A DNA stretch of 64,000 bases, taken from Hymenobacter puniceus (GTDB taxonomy: Bacteria; Bacteroidota; Bacteroidia; Cytophagales; Hymenobacteraceae). Below, in pieces: positions 49,344 through 57,010 of this stretch. The stretch covers positions 496,001 to 560,000 of the forward strand of contig NZ_JACSCX010000002.1 of assembly GCF_014333525.1 (NCBI RefSeq). Reading direction: 5' to 3'. The stretch's first letter is position 1, and each line of letters opens with the position of its first letter. The position numbers and the translations under genes were made by a program. The notes under the pieces are model-generated. The model was not told where the DNA came from. It was given only the letters and a program-made list of their open reading frames with translations, and searched no databases.

Positions 49344-50828
49344 TCAGAAAGCAGGGTTCAATTCGGTGGCCTGGCGCGGCCGCGAAACCGCCAGCAGCCC
49401 CAGGAAGGTGAGGATGCCGTTCAGAATCAGAATCTCGAAACCGAACTCGTAGCCCCACCACGCCTTGGAGTTGGCGTTGATAAACCATGTGACAAGCGGC
49501 GCGGCCACGCACACGGCCGGCACCAGCCGGTCGTGCAGGCCCCGGCTCGTAAACAGCCCGAACGAGTAGAGGCCCAGCAGCGGCCCGTAGGTGTAGCCGG
49601 CCGCCTTAAACACGGCCGTAATCACGCTCTGGTCGTTGATGGCGCGGAAAATCAGGATGATGACGATGAGCACCAGCGAGAAGCCAAAGTGCGTGAGCTG
49701 CCGCACGCGGGTCTGCTTTTTCTCGTCGTACTGCTTGATGTTGAGCATGTCCACGCAGAACGAGGTGGTGAGGGCCGTCAAAGCCGAGTCGGCGGAGGCG
49801 TAGGTCACGGCAATGATGCCCAGAATGAACACGATGCCCGCAAACAGCGTGAAGTGGCCCGTAGCCAGCAGCGGAAACACGTTGTCGCCGATGATTTTGC
49901 CGGTGGCCGGGTTGGTAGGCAGCGCAATGCCCTTGGCAGCCGCGTATTGGTAGAGCAGCACGCCCAAGGACAGGAAAAACACGTTCACCAGCACAATGGC
50001 AATCGTGAACCAGAACATGTTTTTCTGGGCGTCCTGGAGGTTGCGGCAGCTCAGGTTCTTCTGCATCAAATCCTGGTCGAGGCCGGTCATGACGATGGTG
50101 ATGAAGGCGCCCGAGGCAAACTGCTTCCAGAAGAACTTGTCGTCTTTGGGGTCGGAGAAGTAAATCTGCGACATGCTGCTTTCCTTCACCGTTTTCACCA
50201 GCCCGGCAAAGCCCAGGTTCAGCTCGTCGGCCATCAGATAGATGCTCACGGCCACGCACACCAGCATGGCCATGGTCTGGAAAGTGTCGGTCCAGAGGAT
50301 GGTTTTGAGGCCGCCGCGGAACGTGTAGAGGTAAATCAGGAAGATGCTGACCGTCACGGTCACGGCAAACGGTACGCCCAGCGCATCAAACACGGCCAAC
50401 TGCAGCACGCCCGCCACCAGAAACAGCCGGAACGCCGCGCCCACGGCCCGCGAAACCAGGAAAAAGAACGCGCCCGTCTTATAGCTCCAGAATCCAAACC
50501 GCTGCTCCAGATAGGTATAGATGCTCACCAGCCGCAGCCGGTAGTAGAGTGGCATGAGCACGGTGCCAATCACGAGGTAGCCCACAATGTAGCCCAGCAC
50601 CACGGCCATGTAGCTCCAGCTCTGCGTGGCCACCATGCCCGGAATGGAGATGAACGTGACGCCCGATAGCGAGGTGCCAATCATGGCAAACGCCACCATG
50701 TACCAGGGGGCATTGCGGTTGGCAATAAAGAACGATTCGCTGGTGGCTTTACGCGAAGTCAGGATCGAAATAATGATCAGAACAACGAAATAGCCCGCAA
50801 TCAGGCTCAGAATAAGGGTGGGCGACAT
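49344..50828 (-). CDS. Sodium:solute symporter (SSS family), second type
   Basis: A 494-residue Na+-coupled transporter with about thirteen helices. SSS landmarks: SFFIANRNAPWYMVAFAMIGTSLSGVTFISIPG in order, YIVGYLVIGTVLMPLYYRL, FRGGLKTILWTDTFQTMAM and GLDQDLMQKNLSCRNLQDAQK, where the last resembles the loop after the helix carrying the Na2 site. It is clearly different from the symporter at 42194-43912 and lacks that protein's extra hairpin. Substrate unknown. No adjacent enzyme gives a hint. Confidence 0.9.
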   Translation of the reverse strand: MSPTLILSLIAGYFVVLIIISILTSRKATSESFFIANRNAPWYMVAFAMIGTSLSGVTFISIPGMVATQSWSYMAVVLGYIVGYLVIGTVLMPLYYRLRLVSIYTYLEQRFGFWSYKTGAFFFLVSRAVGAAFRLFLVAGVLQLAVFDALGVPFAVTVTVSIFLIYLYTFRGGLKTILWTDTFQTMAMLVCVAVSIYLMADELNLGFAGLVKTVKESSMSQIYFSDPKDDKFFWKQFASGAFITIVMTGLDQDLMQKNLSCRNLQDAQKNMFWFTIAIVLVNVFFLSLGVLLYQYAAAKGIALPTNPATGKIIGDNVFPLLATGHFTLFAGIVFILGIIAVTYASADSALTALTTSFCVDMLNIKQYDEKKQTRVRQLTHFGFSLVLIVIILIFRAINDQSVITAVFKAAGYTYGPLLGLYSFGLFTSRGLHDRLVPAVCVAAPLVTWFINANSKAWWGYEFGFEILILNGILTFLGLLAVSRPRQATELNPAF

Positions 50829-50985
50829 GTGCTGGACGTCAGGAGGTAGTTGTCAGTTGCTGATTGTCAGGCTCAATTTCAACAACGGACCCGATCAAAC
50901 AATAAAAAGGTACCAAAGCTACCAACTCGCTGCCAACAATCGGCAAACATCTGATAACTGCCCACACAACCGGTCAGCTATTTCC

Positions 50986-52029
50986 TTATTCCCAATCCTG
51001 CCAGCGCAGCACCTCGCCCACGGCGGGGGCATGCAGCTCGCCCCGGAGCATGCCACCCTGGGCTACTTGTTGCAACTCGCGCAGCGGCTCCGAGGCTGGC
51101 TCGTCGCTCAGATCGAAGGTGCCGTAGTGCATGGGCACCATATGGCCGGCACGCAGCAGGTTGGCTGCCTTCGCCGCTTCGTGTGGGTTTACGTGGCTGA
51201 GCTGCATCATGTAAGCCGGCTTGTAGGCCCCGATGGGCATCAGCATAATGTCGAGCGGCCCAAACTGCTTTTCAATCTCCTCGAAGTGGCCGGACATGGC
51301 CGTGTCGCCAGCGAAATAAATGGTGCGGCCGTCGGGCAGGCGCAGCAGAAAGCTGCCCCACAGCACCTGGTTTAGGTCGGCGAGGCCGCGGCGGTGCCAG
51401 TGTGAGGCGGGCAGATAGAACAGTTCAAAGGGTGGCTGTTGAGGATCTTCCCACCCCATAGCTTCCCAGTCGATGACGTACTGCTGCCACCAGCCGGCTT
51501 CCTGCACCGAAATGTTAGGAACCATACCCCGGAGCAGCGGCGTCATACCTAACGAAGTCAAAACTTGCATGGTCCGGTTTTGCCGGGCCAGGAATTTCAC
51601 CGATTGCTCGTCGAGGTGGTCACGGTGGCCGTGGCTGAGCAGCAGGAAATTAATGTTGGTAAGATCTTCGGGGCGGCAGGGCAGGGCGTGGCGGCGGCGC
51701 AGCCCTAAGGAGGAAAACAGCACCGGGTCGAAGAGAAGAGTGGTTGCCTCGATGCGTAGCAGAAACGTGGCGTGTCCCAGCCACACCAGGCCGTCGTCGT
51801 GGCCGCGCAGGAATTCGGTGCAGTCCACCACATCCGGTGTCCAGAGGTCTGCTTTCTTCTCTTTTTTCTGCAGATTCTCGCTCAGCTGCCACTTCAGCAC
51901 GGTGCTGAAGGTGGGCTCGTACAGCTCCTCGCCGTTGCAGTATTGCCGGCCAATCATCTTATTGCCGGGGTAGTTGGGTTTGATGATGGGCAACTGCGGG
52001 TTGCTGACGTAACGGGGGGCGGAAGCCAT
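50986..52029 (-). CDS. MBL-fold metallo-hydrolase (NAPE-PLD / UlaG-like)
   Basis: A 347-residue metallo-beta-lactamase-fold hydrolase. The metal site is intact: LLSHGHRDHLDEQ (HxHxDH), then LPASHWHRRG, FAGDTAMSGH and MHYGTFDLSDE. The layout with GLVWLGHATFLLRIEATTLLFDPVL matches the NAPE-PLD-like group, which includes phospholipase-D-type and lactone hydrolases. The start MASAPRYVSN at 52029 is chosen. No signal peptide is present, so it acts in the cytoplasm. Confidence 0.9.
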   Translation of the reverse strand: MASAPRYVSNPQLPIIKPNYPGNKMIGRQYCNGEELYEPTFSTVLKWQLSENLQKKEKKADLWTPDVVDCTEFLRGHDDGLVWLGHATFLLRIEATTLLFDPVLFSSLGLRRRHALPCRPEDLTNINFLLLSHGHRDHLDEQSVKFLARQNRTMQVLTSLGMTPLLRGMVPNISVQEAGWWQQYVIDWEAMGWEDPQQPPFELFYLPASHWHRRGLADLNQVLWGSFLLRLPDGRTIYFAGDTAMSGHFEEIEKQFGPLDIMLMPIGAYKPAYMMQLSHVNPHEAAKAANLLRAGHMVPMHYGTFDLSDEPASEPLRELQQVAQGGMLRGELHAPAVGEVLRWQDWE

Positions 52030-52053
52030 GCGAATAGAACGTTGAAAAGAAAT

Positions 52054-52061
52054 CAAACCTA
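52054..52061 (-). promoter_or_regulatory. -7 box of MBL hydrolase gene
   Basis: TAGGTTTG on the minus strand, exact TAnnTTTG, about 25 bp before the start codon. Confidence 0.5.
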
Positions 52062-52278
52062 ACACGTCTTACCTACACATGTTCGGCGGGCGCTACCAAG
52101 ACTCTGCTTTGGCTGGCCGGCAGAATGATGGATAGGGAAATCTGCGTAGGACACGGACCATTTTAAGTGAGCAAAAGCTGCTGGTAAGGCCAGCCAGAAC
52201 GGAATACATTGGCGATACTGGCTAAAGTCATATATTACTGACTAACTGCTATTTTCTCACCTTTAATTCCCCATTCCT

Positions 52279-53322
52279 ATGCGTGCTCTTACCCTTATTC
52301 TCGTCTGCGGCAGTTTACTGACTGCCTGCCAGCACGAAACCGACGTAGCGCCAACCCCTAAAGCACCTCCCGTTGCGCAAGACGCCACCGGCTCGTTGGG
52401 TTTGGTTGGCGATGCGGCCGATGTGACGCCCGCTACCGCCGGCGGCACCGTGCTCATGGGCGGCGGCACCGACGTGGATGCGGCTATGCAGTGGATGATT
52501 GCCAAATCCGGCGGCGGCGACTTTCTGGTGTTGCGCGCTACCGGCACCGATGCGTACAATGCCTACATCTACGGACTGGGTGGCGCCAACTCGGTGGAAA
52601 CGCTGCTGATCAACTCCCGCACGCTGGCCAACGACCCGCAGGTGGAAGCGAAAATCCGGGCGGCCGAGGCAGTATTCATTACCGGTGGCAACCAGGCCAA
52701 TTACGTGAATTTCTGGAAGGATACCCGCGTGGAAGATGCCCTCAACTACCTGCGCAACACCAAGCAAGCTCCCATTGGTGGCACATCGGCGGGCTGCGCT
52801 ATTCAGGGCAGCACCTATTACAGCGCCCTTAACAACAGCGTTACGTCGGCGCAGGCCCTTTCCAATCCGTATAATGCCGACATGACGCTTGGCCGCAATG
52901 ATTTCCTCAGTCAGCCGTATCTGGCTAATGTTGTGACAGATACGCATTTCAATAACCCCGACCGGCGTGGGCGCCTTGTGGCATTTCTGGCCCGCATGAC
53001 TCAGGATAATGGCGTGGTAAGCCGCGGAATTGGGGTAGATGAAGCCACTGCCGTGTGCGTGGAGCCCAACGGCACGGGCAAGGTTTTCGGGACGGGAACG
53101 GCCTTTTTCCTGAGTCAGAACGGCGCCTCTGCCACTCCGGAAACCTGTGTTAGTGGCTCCCGCCTCGATTGGTACCGCGCCAAGCAGGCAGTACGGGTTT
53201 ACAAGATTACGGGCACAGCTACCGGTACCGGCAGCTTCAACCTCAGTACTTGGGGCGGCGGCACCGGTGGTAGCACGCAGTTCTACTACGCCGACCGCGG
53301 CACGCTGGGCATTTCGTATTAG
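52279..53322 (+). CDS. Cyanophycinase-like lipoprotein (peptidase S51 family)
   Basis: A 347-residue lipoprotein (signal ends SLLTACQHE, lipid cysteine near residue 17) with a class-I glutamine-amidotransferase-like fold. The nucleophile elbow GGTSAGCAIQGSTYY holds the catalytic serine, and AVFITGGNQANYVNFW, the cyanophycinase-type GGNQ motif, precedes it. SRGIGVDEATAVCVEPNGTG closes the site. Cyanophycinases cut beta-Asp-Arg polymer; secreted relatives may act on other isoaspartyl peptides. No cyanophycin synthetase is in the window, so scavenging is more likely than storage turnover. Confidence 0.87.
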   Translation: MRALTLILVCGSLLTACQHETDVAPTPKAPPVAQDATGSLGLVGDAADVTPATAGGTVLMGGGTDVDAAMQWMIAKSGGGDFLVLRATGTDAYNAYIYGLGGANSVETLLINSRTLANDPQVEAKIRAAEAVFITGGNQANYVNFWKDTRVEDALNYLRNTKQAPIGGTSAGCAIQGSTYYSALNNSVTSAQALSNPYNADMTLGRNDFLSQPYLANVVTDTHFNNPDRRGRLVAFLARMTQDNGVVSRGIGVDEATAVCVEPNGTGKVFGTGTAFFLSQNGASATPETCVSGSRLDWYRAKQAVRVYKITGTATGTGSFNLSTWGGGTGGSTQFYYADRGTLGISY

Positions 53323-53335
53323 CCCCGGCAGGCTC

Positions 53336-53393
53336 TCACGGACAACGCCGGCCCGGTAGCTTTGAGTAGCTGCCGGGCCGGCGTTGTCCGTGA
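53336..53393. terminator. Strong bidirectional hairpin
   Basis: Twenty-one-bp perfect arms TCACGGACAACGCCGGCCCGG (53336-53356) and complement 53373-53393, with TAGCT pairs continuing into the loop. It separates convergent genes ending at 53322 and 53425. Confidence 0.8.
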
Positions 53394-53424
53394 AAGAGGA
53401 GTGAATGCGCTAATGAGCTCTGGC

Positions 53425-54015
53425 CTACCAGAACCCGCCCGACAGCCCCGGCACGTAGCCCGGGAAGTTGGCGCCTTGGCCGTTGCTCATGCGCAAACCT
53501 CCTGAAATAGACAGGTTTTCGGTAATCAGGTAATCGGCCCGCAAGCTCATGCCCGAGCCCATGCTACCGAAGCCGGCGTATGGGTTGATGCGCGGCTGCG
53601 CGCCCGGAATTTCCTTCCAGGCCGTGCCCGTGAGAGCCAGCCGCGGCGACACCAGATACTGCGCGCCGCCCTGCATCAGAAACTGGTTGTAGCCGGTCCA
53701 GGGGCGCAATTGGTTGTCGGCGGTGGCGCTGGGGTAGTAGGCGGGGCCGGGCGTAAGGCGCAGATAGGTGAGGCCGCCGAACACACTCAGGCGCGGCGTG
53801 AGGCGGTAGCTGGCAATCGGGCTCACCCAGGCCGCCGTGCCCAGCCGGCCGGCCGTCATCATGCCGGCGCTCAGCTGCACGTTCTGGCGCGAATTGCGCA
53901 GACCAAGCAAAGGGGTGCCTACGCCGAGCGTGGCGCCGGGCAATGGGCTTTGGGCGAAGGCGCCGCCGGCCAGCAGCAAACCGGTAGCGAAAATGGATAG
54001 GCGGAGAACAAGCAT
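53425..54015 (-). CDS. Predicted small outer-membrane beta-barrel protein
   Basis: A 196-residue exported protein: signal peptide (SIFATGLLLAGGAFAQ), then repeated amphipathic strands (SPIASYRLTPRLSVFGGLTYLRL, QGGAQYLVSPRLALTGTAW, LRADYLITENLSISGGLRMSNG) and a terminal aromatic (GGFW), all in keeping with an eight-strand barrel. Family not recognised. The frame is open to 54075, but the signal peptide fixes the start at 54015. A TACTTTG promoter-like word lies just upstream. Confidence 0.65.
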   Translation of the reverse strand: MLVLRLSIFATGLLLAGGAFAQSPLPGATLGVGTPLLGLRNSRQNVQLSAGMMTAGRLGTAAWVSPIASYRLTPRLSVFGGLTYLRLTPGPAYYPSATADNQLRPWTGYNQFLMQGGAQYLVSPRLALTGTAWKEIPGAQPRINPYAGFGSMGSGMSLRADYLITENLSISGGLRMSNGQGANFPGYVPGLSGGFW

Positions 54016-54155
54016 AGCGCAAAGTACAGAACGACGTACAGCTGATAGACGCGCGCCGCCACCGAAAAGTGGCACGAGCCAAGCGCGGCTTCTGAAAAGG
54101 TACCACCAGCCCGCGGAAAAGTTGGTATCTAGCGAGGAATTATTCCCGTTGCGCT

Positions 54156-54812
54156 ATGCCCGCCGAGTTTATCCAGTACCAGACCTTCCTGACCTCTGAA
54201 GCCGCCCAGCCATTGCTCTTGCTGCTCAGGCAACAGGAAATTCCCTTCGAAACCAGCTCCGACCAGCACAGCTTCGACCCTGCTTTTGCCTACAACACCA
54301 CTCGCGCCCAGTTCACGGTGAAGCTGCGCCAGCAGGACTTCCTGACAGCCCGCGGCCTGGAAGCAGCCATCAACGAGCAGCGCACCGCCGAAGTAGATGC
54401 CGACCACTACCTGTTTGGCTTCACCGACGACGAGCTGTTCGACATCCTGGCCAAGCCCGACGAATGGAGCAATTTCGATGTGACGCTGGCGCGCCGGATT
54501 CTGGAACAGCGCGGCCGCAACGTGTCGGAAGATACGGTGCAGCTGCTGCGCCAGAACCGGCTGGCGGCCCTGGCCCGGCCCGAGGAAAGCCAGCGCGCCT
54601 GGATAATGGCCGGCTACGCACTGGCGCTGCTGGGCGGCGTGATAGGGCTGTTTATCGGATGGCACCTGTCGTCGCACAAAAAGCTCCTGCCTGACGGGCG
54701 GCAGGTGCCGGCCTTTGCCGCCGCCGACCAAACCCACGGCCGCCGCATTCTGGCGCTGGGCGCCGTCAGCCTGGTTATCTGGACTACGCTGCGCTGGTAT
54801 CTGCGGGAGTAG
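54156..54812 (+). CDS. Membrane protein with N-terminal DUF2007-like region, unknown function
   Basis: A 218-residue protein. The first 65 residues (IQYQTFLTSEAAQPLLLLLRQQEIPFE ... FTVKLRQQDFLTAR) look like the signal-transducing DUF2007 fold. A charged helical section follows (DDELFDILAKPDEWSNFDVTLARRILEQRG), and two C-terminal helices (about residues 149-168 and 195-212). The last 29 bp overlap the end of the convergent MFS gene. Similar proteins are common in Hymenobacter, without known role. Confidence 0.65.
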   Translation: MPAEFIQYQTFLTSEAAQPLLLLLRQQEIPFETSSDQHSFDPAFAYNTTRAQFTVKLRQQDFLTARGLEAAINEQRTAEVDADHYLFGFTDDELFDILAKPDEWSNFDVTLARRILEQRGRNVSEDTVQLLRQNRLAALARPEESQRAWIMAGYALALLGGVIGLFIGWHLSSHKKLLPDGRQVPAFAAADQTHGRRILALGAVSLVIWTTLRWYLRE

Positions 54813-56037
54813 CGGTGGCGGGGAGCGTAGCGCGGTTCCAGCCGGCCAATACCGCCACGGCGGCCAAACACAGCGCAAACCACGCCCACGGCAGCCGCAG
54901 ATCCAGCACCGACAAGGCCCCGAATACAATCGTCGTGGCAAAGCTGGCCAGCCCCTGAAACGCCTGGTTCAGCCCGAAAATCTCGCCCCGATCCACGTCG
55001 GTGGTGCGCTGGGCCAGCAGGCCTTCCAGCAGCCCCTGAATCAAGGACAGCGTGAAGCAGTCAATGACAACCAGTACGTAGAGCGCCACCACCGACGTGC
55101 CCACCAGCCCGTAGGCGGCCAGCACCGGCGCACCCAGCGCCGCCAGCCACACAATGGCCTTGCGCTGGTTGATCCGGTCGGCGAGGTAGGTGTAGAACCC
55201 GTAGTTGAGCGCCACGCTCAGGGCGCCGAAGCACATGAAGAAGTACGAAATGGCGCGGGCATCCATCTGCAGCGGCCCCAAACTCAGAAACGGCACCATG
55301 TAGAAATAGTAGCCAGTGCTGAGCGTGAGGGCCACTTGCGTGAGCACAATGCGCCGGACGCCGGGCGTAGTAACTTCTTTTTCGCGCAGCCGCGCCCAGA
55401 GCGTGAGCGGGTTGAAGGCCAGCGCCAATTCGGCCCGCAGCTCGGCGCCGCGTACGCCGTTGCGGCGGGTGTGAGTTTCACGCAGCAGCACGCTCAGCAC
55501 TACGTTCAGGGCGGCCAGCACCAGCGCCAGGCGCACCACGTAGGTGGCTTCCTGGCCCGGCGGCACCTGCAGCAGCGTCAGCAAAACACCCGACACCATG
55601 GGCCCCAGTACGAAGCCCAGCGAAATGATGGCGCCCTCGATGCCCAGGTTCTTGAACAGCTTCTCGGGCGGCGAAATGTCGGTGAGAGCCGAGCGGACGG
55701 TGGCGTACATGCCGTTGGTGAGGCCGTCGGAGGCGCGGTTCACGAAGAACAGTCCGGCCCGCACCGGCAGCAGCAGCGCATTGGCTAGTAGCGTGCCCAC
55801 CGCCGATAAAATGAAGATGGGCCGCCGCCCGTAGCCGTCGGAGAGCCGGCCCAGCACCGGCGCCGAAAACAGCTGCACCCCCAGAAATAGCCCCGTGCCC
55901 ACCGACAGCCACAGCTGCGGCTGCGGAAGGCCCTGCACAAACTCCGGCATCACCGGCCCGATGGCCGCCCCCACAATCACGTCAATCAGGATAATCAGGT
56001 AGATGTGGGGCAGGCGGCGGTCCTTGGGGGCGGGCAT
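54784..56037 (-). CDS. MFS transporter, TCR/Tet-like multidrug exporter
   Basis: A 417-residue drug:H+ antiporter-type protein with twelve helices. The typical start (HIYLIILIDVIVGAAIGPVMPEF) and the loop 2-3 motif GRLSDGYGRRPIFILSAVG are present, and motif C (GFVLGPMVSGVLL) in helix 5 marks an exporter. It resembles the TCR1 group (tetracycline and other drugs) but no specific substrate can be inferred. The 3' end overlaps the convergent gene by 29 bp. The promoter -7 box lies only four bases before the ATG. Confidence 0.9.
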   Translation of the reverse strand: MPAPKDRRLPHIYLIILIDVIVGAAIGPVMPEFVQGLPQPQLWLSVGTGLFLGVQLFSAPVLGRLSDGYGRRPIFILSAVGTLLANALLLPVRAGLFFVNRASDGLTNGMYATVRSALTDISPPEKLFKNLGIEGAIISLGFVLGPMVSGVLLTLLQVPPGQEATYVVRLALVLAALNVVLSVLLRETHTRRNGVRGAELRAELALAFNPLTLWARLREKEVTTPGVRRIVLTQVALTLSTGYYFYMVPFLSLGPLQMDARAISYFFMCFGALSVALNYGFYTYLADRINQRKAIVWLAALGAPVLAAYGLVGTSVVALYVLVVIDCFTLSLIQGLLEGLLAQRTTDVDRGEIFGLNQAFQGLASFATTIVFGALSVLDLRLPWAWFALCLAAVAVLAGWNRATLPATATPADTSAA

Positions 56038-56041
56038 GGCG

Positions 56042-56049
56042 CAAAGGTA
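56042..56049 (-). promoter_or_regulatory. -7 box abutting the MFS start codon
   Basis: TACCTTTG, exact TAnnTTTG, on the minus strand four bases before ATG (56037). If used, transcription begins at or very near the start codon, giving a leaderless message. Confidence 0.45.
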
Positions 56050-56153
56050 GAGGCTTTGCGCTACGGCATCGGCAGCGGGCGTTTGGCGTTAGGTTAACCT
56101 GCCGCAAACCCCTAATTTGCCTCGACTTTATTTTCACCTCTCATCCTATTCAA

Positions 56154-56231
56154 ATGGAAGATTTTACTTCTTAAAACTATCAGGAGCCGCAACCCCAACT
56201 GACCCTTTCGCCGGAGGAAGCCTCCCAGGTA
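56154..56231 (+). other. N-terminal coding remnant of the Bax-inhibitor gene with in-frame stop
   Basis: ATG at 56154 reads MEDFTS then TAA (56172-56174). The frame then continues without break as NYQEPQPQLTLSPEEASQV into the gene at 56232. The Q-P-Q-LTLSPEEA stretch looks like a normal N-terminus of the family in Bacteroidota. A promoter-like TAATTTG lies at 56113. Confidence 0.75.
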
Positions 56232-56885
56232 ATGGCGCGCTTCATGACGCAGGTGTACGGCTGGATGGCCGGCGCACTGGCCGTGAGTGGCGCCGTGGCT
56301 ATGCTGGTGGCTTCTTCGGCCGCGCTGCAGGAGCTGGTGTTCGGTAATCGGTTTGTGTTTCTGGGGCTGATTGTTGCCGAAATTGCGCTGGTCGGTTTCC
56401 TCTCGCGCAAGGCGTTTGACTGGTCGGCGGGCACTACTACGGCGGCGTTTATGGGCTATTCGGCGCTCAACGGCCTCACGCTGGGCATCATCTTCATGGT
56501 GTATACCATGGAGTCCATCAGTTCCACGTTCTTCATCACGGCCGGCACCTTTGGCCTGATGAGCCTCTACGGCTACTTCACCCGCACCGACCTCTCGCGC
56601 TGGGGCAATCTGCTGTTTATGGGCCTGATTGGGCTGGTGCTGGCCTCGGTGGTAAATATTTTCCTGAACAGCGAACTGCTGTACTGGATTTCCAGCTTCG
56701 TGGGCGTGCTGCTCTTCACGGCCCTCACTGCCTATGACACCCAGAAAGTGAAGATGCTGGCCTTCCTCGGCTACGAAGACGAAGCCACCGACCGCAAAGC
56801 CGCCGTGCTGGGCGCCCTCACGCTCTACCTCGACTTCGTGAACTTGTTCCTGTTCCTGCTGCGCCTGTTTGGCCGCCGCCGGTAA
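56232..56885 (+). CDS. Bax inhibitor-1 / YccA family membrane protein (N-terminus altered)
   Basis: A 217-residue membrane protein from the first usable ATG, with seven helices and the family's core: MTQVYGWMAGALAVSGAVAML, NGLTLGIIFMVYTMESI, LASVVNIFLNSELLYWISS and the C-terminal TAYDTQKVKML with the conserved Asp pair. BI-1 proteins form pH-sensitive Ca2+ leak channels. The natural start is 56154, but an in-frame TAA at codon 7 cuts it off. Reinitiation at 56232 would drop only the cytoplasmic N-terminal tail, so the protein may still work. Confidence 0.85.
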   Translation: MARFMTQVYGWMAGALAVSGAVAMLVASSAALQELVFGNRFVFLGLIVAEIALVGFLSRKAFDWSAGTTTAAFMGYSALNGLTLGIIFMVYTMESISSTFFITAGTFGLMSLYGYFTRTDLSRWGNLLFMGLIGLVLASVVNIFLNSELLYWISSFVGVLLFTALTAYDTQKVKMLAFLGYEDEATDRKAAVLGALTLYLDFVNLFLFLLRLFGRRR

Positions 56886-56896
56886 CGGAAACTATC

Positions 56897-56998
56897 TGTC
56901 ATCCTGAGCAAAGCGAAGGACCTTGCTACGTCGGAACGATTCGTACACACGATGGTCGTTCCGACGTAGCAAGGTCCTTCGCTTTGCTCAGGATGACA
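56897..56998. repeat. Palindromic element with perfect 43-bp arms (GTCATCCTGAGC type)
   Basis: Arms 56897-56939 and 56956-56998 are exact complements, beginning TGTCATCCTGAGCAAAGCGA, with a 16-bp loop. It lies between the convergent BI-1 and M61 genes. The end word GTCATCCTGAGC recurs in many genomes in small palindromic repeats. Confidence 0.95.
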
Positions 56999-57010
56999 AA
57001 CGCTACAGTT

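Noticed and set aside
52279..53322. Cyanophycin storage system
   Set aside because: Only a secreted cyanophycinase-like lipoprotein is present; no cyanophycin synthetase or isoaspartyl dipeptidase in the window.
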